From Flavobacteriaceae bacterium (GTDB taxonomy: Bacteria > Bacteroidota > Bacteroidia > Flavobacteriales > Flavobacteriaceae): a DNA stretch of 64,000 bases. The stretch is taken from the NCBI GenBank assembly GCA_947451525.1, contig CANFZM010000009.1:1-64000 (forward strand), in the 5' to 3' direction. How positions within the stretch are numbered: position 1 is the stretch's first letter; each line of letters begins with the position of its first letter. Both the position numbers and the translations under genes were made by a program. The notes under the pieces were generated by a model, which had not been told where the DNA came from, ran no database searches, and saw only the letters and a program-made list of their open reading frames with translations. This document shows positions 51,290 to 58,829 of the stretch, one piece after another.

Positions 51290-53626
51290 ATGCAAAAATA
51301 TATTAGCCAGCTGAATGAGGCGCAACAAGAACCAGTTTTACAAAAAGACGGCCCAATGATTATCATTGCAGGTGCAGGCTCGGGTAAAACACGGGTGCTT
51401 ACCATTCGTATTGCCTATTTGATGAGTTTGGGTGTAGATGCTTTTAATATTTTAGCATTAACGTTTACCAACAAGGCGGCTCGGGAAATGAAAAAACGAA
51501 TTTCCGATATTGTTGGAACTAACGAGGCCAAAAACCTTTGGATGGGAACCTTCCACTCCGTTTTTGCACGAATCCTAAGAAGTGAAGCCGATAAATTGGG
51601 TTTCCCTTCTAATTTTACCATTTACGATACCCAAGATTCCGTTCGTTGTATATCCGGAATTATCAAAGAAATGCAACTCGACAGAGATGTATACAAGCCC
51701 AAACAAGTTTTAAGCCGAATATCCTCCTATAAAAACTCCTTGATTACTGTAAAAGCCTACAACAATAATCCCGAGTTACAAGAGCAAGATGCGATGTCTA
51801 AAAAACCTCGTTTAGGCGAAATTTACGCCAATTATGTAGACCGTTGTTTCAAATCGGGTGCAATGGATTTTGATGATTTGTTATTAAAAACCAACGAATT
51901 GTTAAACCGTTTTCCAGATGTTTTAGCCAAATACCAAGACCGTTTCCGATACATCATGGTAGACGAGTACCAAGATACTAACCATTCGCAATACTTAATT
52001 GTGCGTGCTTTGTCCGATCGTTTTCAAAATATCTGCGTCGTTGGGGATGATGCGCAAAGTATCTATGCGTTTCGAGGTGCCAACATTAATAATATTTTGA
52101 ATTTTCAAAAAGATTACGATAACGTAAAAACCTATCGATTGGAGCAAAACTATCGTTCGAGCAAGAACATTGTAGAAGCGGCCAATTCGATTATCGATAA
52201 AAATAAAACCAAGTTAGATAAAGTCGTTTGGACGGCTAACGAATTTGGAGCCAAAATTAAAGTCCACCGCAGTGTAACCGATGGCGAAGAAGGCCGATTT
52301 GTGGCCGGAGAAATATTCGAACAAAAAATGCGCAACCAGATGCTCAATGGGCAATTTGCAATTTTGTACCGAACCAATGCACAATCGCGTGCTATGGAAG
52401 ATGCGTTGCGCAAGCGCGATATTCCGTATCGAATATATGGTGGCTTGTCTTTTTACCAACGAAAAGAGGTGAAGGACGTAATTTGTTATTTGCGATTGGT
52501 AATCAATCCTAAAGATGAAGAGGCACTAGTTCGAGTAATTAATTATCCTGCTCGTGGAATTGGCGATACTACCATAGAGAAACTAACCGTTGCAGCCAAC
52601 CATTATAAGCGTTCCGTTTTTGAAGTGATGGAACATATTGATAAAATTGATTTAAAATTAAATGCGGGAACCAAAGCCAAGTTGCAAGATTTTGTAACCA
52701 TGATTAAAAGTTTTCAGGTAATTAATCAAAATCAAGATGCATGGTTTTTAACCGATCACGTGACTAAAAAAACAGGATTAGTTCAAGAATTAAAAAAAGA
52801 TGGAACCCCCGAAGGTATTGCCAAAATCGAAAATATTGAGGTATTAATGGGCGGTATTAAAGATTTTATTGAAGGACAAAAAGAGATTGATGGAGCTCGG
52901 GGCGCCTTATCGGAATTCATGGAAGATGTTGCTCTAGCAACCGATTTAGATAAAGATACTGGCGATGACGATAGAGTTGCCCTAATGACCATTCACTTGG
53001 CGAAAGGATTGGAATTTCCATATGTTTTTATCGTTGGATTAGAAGAAGATTTGTTTCCGAGTGCGATGAGTTTAAATACCCGAAGCGAACTCGAAGAAGA
53101 GCGTAGATTATTTTATGTAGCCTTAACTAGAGCCGAACATCAGGCTTATTTAACCTATGCGCAGTCGCGTTACCGCTGGGGGAAACTAACCGATAGCGAG
53201 CCTTCTCGTTTTATAGAAGAAATTACAGGAGAATATTTAGAATACATCAATCCGAGTGATGCTGGTGGCTACCGTTACAAACCGATGATTGATATCGATA
53301 TATTTGGCGATGTAGATAAATCGAAATTGCGTTTGGCAAAACCCGTTACCGGAACGCCACCAAAACGTTACGGAGAAGAACCAGTTTCATCATCCACCAT
53401 TCGAAAACTAAAACCAGTAGCCAGTAATGGAACCAATACAGGTAGTGCCAATTTATTTGATAACAAATTAGCCGCAGGAAATATAGTAATGCACGAACGT
53501 TTCGGAAAGGGAGAAGTGATTAACTTAGAAGGTGCTGGTGCCGATAAAAAAGCCGAAATCCGATTTGAAGTTGGAGGAATAAAGAAGTTATTGTTACGAT
53601 TTGCTAAATTGGATATTATTAGTTAG
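51290..53626 (+). CDS. uvrD: UvrD/PcrA-type ATP-dependent DNA helicase, 778 aa
   Basis: A superfamily 1A 3'-5' helicase for repair and replication. The motifs are in order: QQEPVLQKDGPMIIIAGAGS (Q motif and Walker A, completed by GKTRVLT), TFTNKAAREMKKR (Ia), MVDEYQDTNHSQY (II), GDDAQSIYAFRGA (III), RLEQNYRSS (IV), MTIHLAKGLEFPYVFIVGLE (V) and FYVALTRAEHQAYLTYA (VI). The C-terminal tail ends in a Tudor-like segment (GNIVMHERFGKGEVINLEGA) that binds RNA polymerase in PcrA. PcrA and UvrD cannot be told apart here. Confidence 0.95.
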   Translation: MQKYISQLNEAQQEPVLQKDGPMIIIAGAGSGKTRVLTIRIAYLMSLGVDAFNILALTFTNKAAREMKKRISDIVGTNEAKNLWMGTFHSVFARILRSEADKLGFPSNFTIYDTQDSVRCISGIIKEMQLDRDVYKPKQVLSRISSYKNSLITVKAYNNNPELQEQDAMSKKPRLGEIYANYVDRCFKSGAMDFDDLLLKTNELLNRFPDVLAKYQDRFRYIMVDEYQDTNHSQYLIVRALSDRFQNICVVGDDAQSIYAFRGANINNILNFQKDYDNVKTYRLEQNYRSSKNIVEAANSIIDKNKTKLDKVVWTANEFGAKIKVHRSVTDGEEGRFVAGEIFEQKMRNQMLNGQFAILYRTNAQSRAMEDALRKRDIPYRIYGGLSFYQRKEVKDVICYLRLVINPKDEEALVRVINYPARGIGDTTIEKLTVAANHYKRSVFEVMEHIDKIDLKLNAGTKAKLQDFVTMIKSFQVINQNQDAWFLTDHVTKKTGLVQELKKDGTPEGIAKIENIEVLMGGIKDFIEGQKEIDGARGALSEFMEDVALATDLDKDTGDDDRVALMTIHLAKGLEFPYVFIVGLEEDLFPSAMSLNTRSELEEERRLFYVALTRAEHQAYLTYAQSRYRWGKLTDSEPSRFIEEITGEYLEYINPSDAGGYRYKPMIDIDIFGDVDKSKLRLAKPVTGTPPKRYGEEPVSSSTIRKLKPVASNGTNTGSANLFDNKLAAGNIVMHERFGKGEVINLEGAGADKKAEIRFEVGGIKKLLLRFAKLDIIS

Positions 53627-53675
53627 AAAGTCAATAGTTCCCAACTTGAAACCTGAAACCTGAAACAAACAAAAA

Positions 53676-54296
53676 ATGACACAATTCTTAAAAATATACG
53701 AAGACAATCCGAACGAGGCTGCAATTAAAAAAGTAGTTGAGGTTTTGAAAAATGGAGGTGTAATTATTTATCCTACCGATACCGTTTATGGTTTGGGTTG
53801 TGATATTACCAACACCAAAGCGCTAGAACGTGTTGCAAAACTAAAAGGAATCAAGTTAGAAAAAGCAAACTTGTCTTTTATTTGTTATAACCTAAGTCAT
53901 ATTTCCGATTATGTGAAACAAATAGATACTGCTACTTTTAAATTGCTTAAAAGGGCTTTACCTGGACCTTATACCTTTATTCTTCCAGGAAATAATGATC
54001 TTCCGAAAGTGTTTAAAAACAAAAAAACCGTTGGAATTCGTGTTCCCGATAATAGTATTATTCGCGCAATCATTAAAGAATTAGGAAACCCAATTATTTC
54101 TACTTCCATTCATGATGATGACGAAATTATAGAATATTCTACCGATCCAGAATTGATTTTTGAAAAATGGCAAAACAAAGTCGATATGGTTATTGATGGT
54201 GGTTATGGCGATAACATCCCATCCACTATTATTGATTTATCGGGCAACGAGCCAGAAGTCATCCGAGAAGGAAAGGGTAGTTTAGATATTTTGTAA
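53676..54296 (+). CDS. Sua5/YciO/YrdC family protein, YciO-like, 206 aa
   Basis: The YrdC fold is plain: GGVIIYPTDTVYGLGCDI near residue 28 and LPGPYTFILPGNNDLPKVF near residue 88. The length (206 aa) and the segments NLSFICYNLSHISDYV and GNPIISTSIHDDDE follow E. coli YciO rather than TsaC/Sua5: the KxR..SxN signature of the true threonylcarbamoyl-AMP synthases appears altered (KLKGIKLEKAN, STSIH in place of STSAN). It may bind RNA or nucleotide and take part in t6A synthesis, but that activity should not be assumed. It ends 6 nt before the start of the next gene. Confidence 0.88.
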   Translation: MTQFLKIYEDNPNEAAIKKVVEVLKNGGVIIYPTDTVYGLGCDITNTKALERVAKLKGIKLEKANLSFICYNLSHISDYVKQIDTATFKLLKRALPGPYTFILPGNNDLPKVFKNKKTVGIRVPDNSIIRAIIKELGNPIISTSIHDDDEIIEYSTDPELIFEKWQNKVDMVIDGGYGDNIPSTIIDLSGNEPEVIREGKGSLDIL

Positions 54297-54302
54297 TTGC
54301 TT

Positions 54303-55322
54303 ATGAAGAAGTTCCTTTCCTTAGTTTTCGTTTTAATGACTAGTATTTCTTTTGCACAAGTTGTAAAAGGAAAAGTTATGGATGAAACGAAACATCCATT
54401 ACAAGGCGCAAATATTTATTTTGATGGTACTACAATTTCTACAATTTCCGATGAAAATGGGGATTTCAAATTGGTTTTTGGTTCCAAATTAAATAGTCTT
54501 TTGGCAGTTAGTTTTGTTGGGTATCAAACCCAATATTTCAAAACAATGGCACTCGATAAAGATTTAAACATTGTTTTAAAGCAAGCCACTAATTCTTTAA
54601 ATGAGGTTGTAATTAAAAAAGATAGATTTACTAGAAAGCAAAAATTGCAACTTTTTAAAGAACAGTTTTTAGGTAGAACATCTGTTGGTAAAAAGGCTGT
54701 AATTGAAAATGAAGAAGATATTTATTTTGATTATGATGAAGCAACCAACACCTTTAAAGCTTATTCGGATACCCCTTTAATAATTGATAATATAGCATTA
54801 GGCTATAAAATCACTTATGAATTAGTGAATTTTGAAGTTAAATTCTATAAACTCAGCATTAGTTCTGACGATGTTGTGAGAAGTTTTTATGCCGGTTTAT
54901 CTCGTTATGAAGAAGTAAATTTAAATAAACAAACTATCAAGCAACGCGAAAAATGTTACCAAGGTTCGCAATTGCATTTCTTTCGAAATTTAGTTAATAC
55001 CATTTGGAATAAAGAGAATTTCCTTTTGTTTAAAGGTAGTTTTCAAGACAATCCAGACGATTATTTTACTATTTCAGATGTTGGAGATTCCAAAAAAGTG
55101 GTGGTAACGAAACAGAAAAAAGATCTAGCCTTGAGTAATTTTGTGGCAGAGTTTAATTTATTATTCAATAAAAAACAACAATCCAAAATAATATTTGAGA
55201 CCGATACTTTCTATGTAGATAAGTTTGGAAATAACTCTAATATCGAAAATATTATTTTCTCAGGTTATATGTCCAGTCAAAAAGTAGCCGATATGGTTCC
55301 GTTGAATTACCGAATAGAATAA
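54303..55322 (+). CDS. Carboxypeptidase-like regulatory domain protein, 339 aa
   Basis: A signal peptide (MKKFLSLVFVLMTSISFAQ) precedes a CarboxypepD_reg-like beta sandwich (about 20-100, VKGKVMDETKHPLQGANIYF) and a longer beta-rich region with no named domain, similar in style to the DUF5686 proteins but without a barrel ending. It is probably exported and outer-membrane associated. The ATG at 54303 is preferred over the TTG at 54297. It follows the YciO-like gene by 6 nt and shares its transcript. Confidence 0.82.
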   Translation: MKKFLSLVFVLMTSISFAQVVKGKVMDETKHPLQGANIYFDGTTISTISDENGDFKLVFGSKLNSLLAVSFVGYQTQYFKTMALDKDLNIVLKQATNSLNEVVIKKDRFTRKQKLQLFKEQFLGRTSVGKKAVIENEEDIYFDYDEATNTFKAYSDTPLIIDNIALGYKITYELVNFEVKFYKLSISSDDVVRSFYAGLSRYEEVNLNKQTIKQREKCYQGSQLHFFRNLVNTIWNKENFLLFKGSFQDNPDDYFTISDVGDSKKVVVTKQKKDLALSNFVAEFNLLFNKKQQSKIIFETDTFYVDKFGNNSNIENIIFSGYMSSQKVADMVPLNYRIE

Positions 55323-55325
55323 AAA

Positions 55326-55350
55326 AAACCTTGATTTCTCAAGGTTTCTT
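55326..55350. terminator. Hairpin between convergent genes
   Basis: A 9-bp perfect stem, 55326-55334 with 55339-55347 (aaaccttga / tcaaggttt), loop tttc, with an A tract on the left. It can end the minus-strand OmpA transcript and, less strongly, the plus-strand one. Confidence 0.65.
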
Positions 55351-55399
55351 ATGATTTTTATAACTTCGTACTTAGTATATCTAACCTCGTACTTAATTA

Positions 55400-56227
55400 T
55401 TATTTCTTCATTTCTTTTTCAATCATGTCATAGAATTCGTCAATCTTAGGAAGAATAACAATTCTAGTTCTTCGGTTTGCAGCACGATTTTCGGCAGTAT
55501 TATTTTCTACTAAAGGAATAAATTCCCCACGACCAGCAGCAATTAATTGGGAGGGTTTAACTCCTAAATCTTTGGTTAAAACTCTAACAATAGCCGTAGA
55601 ACGTTTCACGCTTAAATCCCAATTGTCAATTAAAATCCCATTTCCTGTAAATGGCACATTGTCGGTATGACCTTCTACCATACATTCAAAAGTTGGTTTG
55701 TCGTTAATTACTTTAGCAACTTTAGCCAAAACTTCTTTTGCTCTATCGCTAACTACATAACTTCCGCTTTTGAAAAGTAGTTTGTCGGCAATAGAAATAA
55801 AGACTACTCCTTTTTCTACATTCACATTAATATCTGGATCGGAAATTCCTACAGAACTTTTTAAACTAGTAACCAAAGCAAGCGTAACGCTATCTTTTTT
55901 GGTCAAAGCATCTTGCATTCTAGTGATTTTTAAATCTTTTTCTTTGATTGTTTCTAATGCTTTTTCAATATTCTGCGCACCTTGTTTGGTAAGGGTAGTC
56001 ATATTGCCTACATTGCTTATTAAATCGGAATTATTTTTCTTTAAATAATCGTTTTGTTGGTTTAACGACTCTTTTTCAGTTAAACACAAATTTAATTTTA
56101 CGGTAGTCGAGTTCAATAAATCTTGGCACTCTTTATTTTGTTTTTCTAATTCGGCGATTTTCTTTTTGGTTCCACACGATGTCAAGGTCAATGCAGCCAA
56201 CGAAAACATAAAAATTATTTTTTTCAT
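55400..56227 (-). CDS. OmpA-family peptidoglycan-binding lipoprotein, 275 aa
   Basis: The N terminus KKIIFMFSLAALTLTSC is a lipoprotein signal (lipobox LTSC). A coiled-coil region (about 20-115, AELEKQNKECQDLLNSTTVK) leads to an OmpA C-terminal domain (about 140-260) with FKSGSYVVSDRAKEVLAKVA, VEGHTDNVPF and GRGEFIPLVENNTAENRAAN plus RRTRI, which bind diaminopimelate of peptidoglycan. It anchors the outer membrane to the cell wall. A -7 box lies at 56248-56255. Confidence 0.92.
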   Translation of the reverse strand: MKKIIFMFSLAALTLTSCGTKKKIAELEKQNKECQDLLNSTTVKLNLCLTEKESLNQQNDYLKKNNSDLISNVGNMTTLTKQGAQNIEKALETIKEKDLKITRMQDALTKKDSVTLALVTSLKSSVGISDPDINVNVEKGVVFISIADKLLFKSGSYVVSDRAKEVLAKVAKVINDKPTFECMVEGHTDNVPFTGNGILIDNWDLSVKRSTAIVRVLTKDLGVKPSQLIAAGRGEFIPLVENNTAENRAANRRTRIVILPKIDEFYDMIEKEMKK

Positions 56228-56247
56228 AATGGGTTTATTTATAATTG

Positions 56248-56255
56248 CAAAACTA
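56248..56255 (-). promoter_or_regulatory. -7 box of the OmpA-family gene
   Basis: On the minus strand TAGTTTTG fits TAnnTTTG, 20 nt before the start codon. Confidence 0.5.
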
Positions 56256-56285
56256 CAATTTCTTACTTGTTATAACGGTTTAATA

Positions 56286-57296
56286 CTATAAAGTATTGTT
56301 AAGTTTCTCTTTAAAAACGGTTTGTCGTTTTATGAAATAATCATAAACGATACTTTTAGTTTGATGATAATCTTCTTTTTGAGTCAGCCCTCTTTTCTTT
56401 AAATTAATGATAATCAAATGGTAAAAATAAAAATGGGCTTTAAGTATGGCAAAACAATGGGAGAATTTTCCTTGAAAAATAAATTGAATTCCCGCAATTC
56501 CATCTAAAACTAATCGGGTAAAAAGTATAGGAAACAGTTTTCTTTTGGGTAAATTCTTAACTAACATGAGTAAAGAATTTCTGAAATTTAAAAAGGTTTT
56601 CTTAGGATTTGCTTGATTGAGTGTTGCGCCACCTACGTGAAACACCACTGATTTCCCTGTATATTTTGCAGAATACCCAAGGTTAAAAGCACGCCAACAC
56701 AAATCTATTTCTTCTTGGTGTGCAAAAAAATCGGCATCAAAACCATTTAGTTTTCGATAAATTTCTTTTCGAATAAAGAAACAAGCACCACTTGCCCAAA
56801 AAATTTCTTTTTCATCGTTGTACTGGTGGGTGTCTTTTTCTAGGGTTTCAAAGATGCGCCCTCGGCAAAAAGGATAGCCATATTTATCAATAAAACCACC
56901 TGCAGCACCAGCATATTCAAAGTATTCTTTGTTCTTGTAATCTAGAATTTTAGGTTGGATAATTCCAATAGTTGCTTCATTTTCAAATATAGAAAGAATA
57001 GGAGCAAGCCAGTTTTCAGTAACTTCAATATCCGAATTTACTAAAGCATAATACGGTTCTTCAACAGTTTGAAGGGCAATATTGTAACCATCTGCAAAAC
57101 CATAATTAGCAGCATTCTGAATTATTTTAACCGATGGAAATTGCTCTCTTATTACCTCAATTGAATTATCGGTAGAAGCATTATCGGCAACATAAACCGT
57201 TGCTAAATCGGAATAAGCAACTACGGATGGAAGAAACTGCTCTAACAATTTTGCACCATTCCAATTTAAGATTACTACTGCAATTTTTTTATCCAT
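56286..57296 (-). CDS. Family 2 glycosyltransferase, rhamnosyltransferase (WbbL)-like, 336 aa
   Basis: The GT-A domain begins IAVVILNWNGAKLLEQFLPS, with VADNASTDNS (about 36-45), the DxD-like ALVNSDIEVTENWL (about 86-99) and the donor/acceptor region FWASGACFFIRKEIYRKLNG (about 167-186) and FFAHQEEIDLCWRAFNLGY. A C-terminal hydrophobic stretch (LFPILFTRLVLDGIAGIQFI) may bind the inner membrane. It resembles WbbL-type transferases that build O-antigen or other surface glycan. It begins 18 nt downstream of the HsdR_N-domain gene, so cotranscription is likely. Confidence 0.9.
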   Translation of the reverse strand: MDKKIAVVILNWNGAKLLEQFLPSVVAYSDLATVYVADNASTDNSIEVIREQFPSVKIIQNAANYGFADGYNIALQTVEEPYYALVNSDIEVTENWLAPILSIFENEATIGIIQPKILDYKNKEYFEYAGAAGGFIDKYGYPFCRGRIFETLEKDTHQYNDEKEIFWASGACFFIRKEIYRKLNGFDADFFAHQEEIDLCWRAFNLGYSAKYTGKSVVFHVGGATLNQANPKKTFLNFRNSLLMLVKNLPKRKLFPILFTRLVLDGIAGIQFIFQGKFSHCFAILKAHFYFYHLIIINLKKRGLTQKEDYHQTKSIVYDYFIKRQTVFKEKLNNTL

Positions 57297-57323
57297 TCTC
57301 TATTATCTATATTCTATTTTCTA
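57296..57323 (+). repeat. Left arm of a 28-bp inverted repeat around the HsdR_N gene
   Basis: This 28-bp pyrimidine-rich arm (ttctctattatctatattct and onward) is the reverse complement of 57788-57815 with one mismatch. It overlaps the first base of the glycosyltransferase gene's start codon and the stop codon of the HsdR_N gene. Confidence 0.8.
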
Positions 57324-57766
57324 TTTTCAAAACTAGGTAACTCTTCAAGAAAAATATATTTCTCGTTTTCAAAATCCATTTGGCAAAAGTAATGATTTAG
57401 TCCGTTGCTCACCATCAAGTATTTTGCATTTAAAACTAAATTGTATCGTGCAATTTGATCAAAAGTATCTTGGGTGATTTTAACTTCGGGCGCCTTGCAT
57501 TCTATTAGTAAAAATAAATCTCCATTTGGCTGGTATACAACTATATCGTACCGTTTATTTAAATTGTTTATTTTGATTAGTTTTTCAACATTTATGTACG
57601 ATTTTGGATAGTTTTTTTCTTGTAATAAAAACTGAACCACATGCTGACGCACCCATTCTTCGGGAGTAAGAAGAATGAATTTTTTTCGAATTTCATCGAA
57701 GATAGCAATTTTATTTTCACTATTTTTGAAGCGAAACGAATACGTTGGAAATTGTAGTTTTTGCAT
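57314..57766 (-). CDS. Stand-alone HsdR N-terminal-domain (PD-(D/E)XK nuclease-like) protein, 150 aa
   Basis: The 150-aa protein corresponds only to the N-terminal nuclease-like domain of type I restriction subunit HsdR. The PD-(D/E)XK elements are visible: Asp in KRYDIVVYQPNGDLFLLIEC and Glu-Cys-Lys in LIECKAPE (about 87-91), followed by TQDTFDQIARYNL. No helicase, HsdM or HsdS is present, so it is not a restriction system. Similar genes lie beside holA in other flavobacteria, suggesting a conserved, possibly repair-related role. Its two ends are bounded by a 28-bp inverted repeat. Confidence 0.85.
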   Translation of the reverse strand: MQKLQFPTYSFRFKNSENKIAIFDEIRKKFILLTPEEWVRQHVVQFLLQEKNYPKSYINVEKLIKINNLNKRYDIVVYQPNGDLFLLIECKAPEVKITQDTFDQIARYNLVLNAKYLMVSNGLNHYFCQMDFENEKYIFLEELPSFENRK

Positions 57767-57787
57767 GAAGCAAAAGTAAGACTTTTA

Positions 57788-57815
57788 TAGAAAATAGAAT
57801 ACAGATAATAGAGAA
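57788..57815 (+). repeat. Right arm of the 28-bp inverted repeat
   Basis: The reverse complement of 57296-57323 with one mismatch. It occupies most of the 57-bp gap between the divergent HsdR_N and holA genes, so it would overlap their promoters or leaders. Confidence 0.8.
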
Positions 57816-57823
57816 GAGATATA

Positions 57824-58828
57824 ATGGACGAAGTTTTAAAAATCATTAACGACCTGAAGGCTGGGAATATAAAACCAATTTATTTTTTAATGGGTGAGGA
57901 GCCTTATTATATTGATAAATTGACGGAGTATATCGAGAATACTATTTTGAGCGAAGAGGAGAAAGGTTTTAATCAAACCATTATTTATGGTCGCGATACT
58001 ACCATTGAAGAGGTTGTTTCTAATGCCAAGAGGTATCCTATGATGGCGGAACGTCAAGTGGTTGTGGTTCGTGAAGCACAAGAATTATCCCGCACCATTG
58101 ACAAACTAGAAAGTTATGCCGAGAACCCGCAGCCAACCACAGTTTTGGTTTTTGCTTACAAATACAAAACTTTAGATAAACGTAAAAAACTTCTAAAACT
58201 AATTGCCAAACACGGCGTTTTGTTGGAGAGTAAAAAGATGTACGACAATCAAGTAGGCGCTTGGATTAATAAGTTGCTTCAAGGTCGTGGTTATTCTATA
58301 GATCCCAAAGCCAATGCTATGTTGGTGGAGTTTTTAGGAAACGATTTAAGCCGCATAAGCAATGAATTGGATAAACTAAAAATAATCCTTCCGAAAGGAC
58401 ATACTATTTCTCCTAAAGATATTGAGTATAATATTGGCTTTAGCAAGGATTTTAATGTATTCGAATTACAAAATGCAATTGGTTCTAAAAACCAACTGAA
58501 AGCCTACCAGATCGTTCAATATTTTGCCGAAAATCCTAAGGATAATCCAATGGTGGTTACCGTGAGTTTGGTATTTAGTTTTTTTGTTAAAATTTTAAAA
58601 TACCATGGGTTGAAGGATAAAAATCCTAAAACAGTTGCGCCTATATTAGGAGTTAGTCCTTTTTTCTTGAAAGATTATGACGTAGCACTTCGCAATTATC
58701 CTATGAAAAAAGTGAGCAGTATAATTGCTTCTTTGCGGGATATTGATGTTAAAAGTAAGGGAGTAGGTGCTAATGCCTTACCAACTCACGATTTGTTGAA
58801 AGAAATGTTAGTGAGTATTTTTAGTTAA
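57824..58828 (+). CDS. holA: DNA polymerase III subunit delta
   Basis: HolA opens the sliding clamp as part of the clamp loader. The 334 aa fit the delta family: an N-terminal domain with IKPIYFLMGEEPYYIDKLTE (about 17-36), a region AERQVVVVREAQEL (about 72-85), and the middle and C-terminal helical domains with FLGNDLSRISNELDKLKI (about 177) and the collar region after 220. It has no functional Walker A, as expected for delta. It is divergent from the HsdR_N gene; its ATG at 57824 is the only reasonable start. Confidence 0.94.
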   Translation: MDEVLKIINDLKAGNIKPIYFLMGEEPYYIDKLTEYIENTILSEEEKGFNQTIIYGRDTTIEEVVSNAKRYPMMAERQVVVVREAQELSRTIDKLESYAENPQPTTVLVFAYKYKTLDKRKKLLKLIAKHGVLLESKKMYDNQVGAWINKLLQGRGYSIDPKANAMLVEFLGNDLSRISNELDKLKIILPKGHTISPKDIEYNIGFSKDFNVFELQNAIGSKNQLKAYQIVQYFAENPKDNPMVVTVSLVFSFFVKILKYHGLKDKNPKTVAPILGVSPFFLKDYDVALRNYPMKKVSSIIASLRDIDVKSKGVGANALPTHDLLKEMLVSIFS

Positions 58829-58829
58829 T

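Noticed and set aside
57314..57766. A type I restriction-modification locus
   Set aside because: Only the HsdR N-terminal domain is present; there is no helicase part, HsdM or HsdS.
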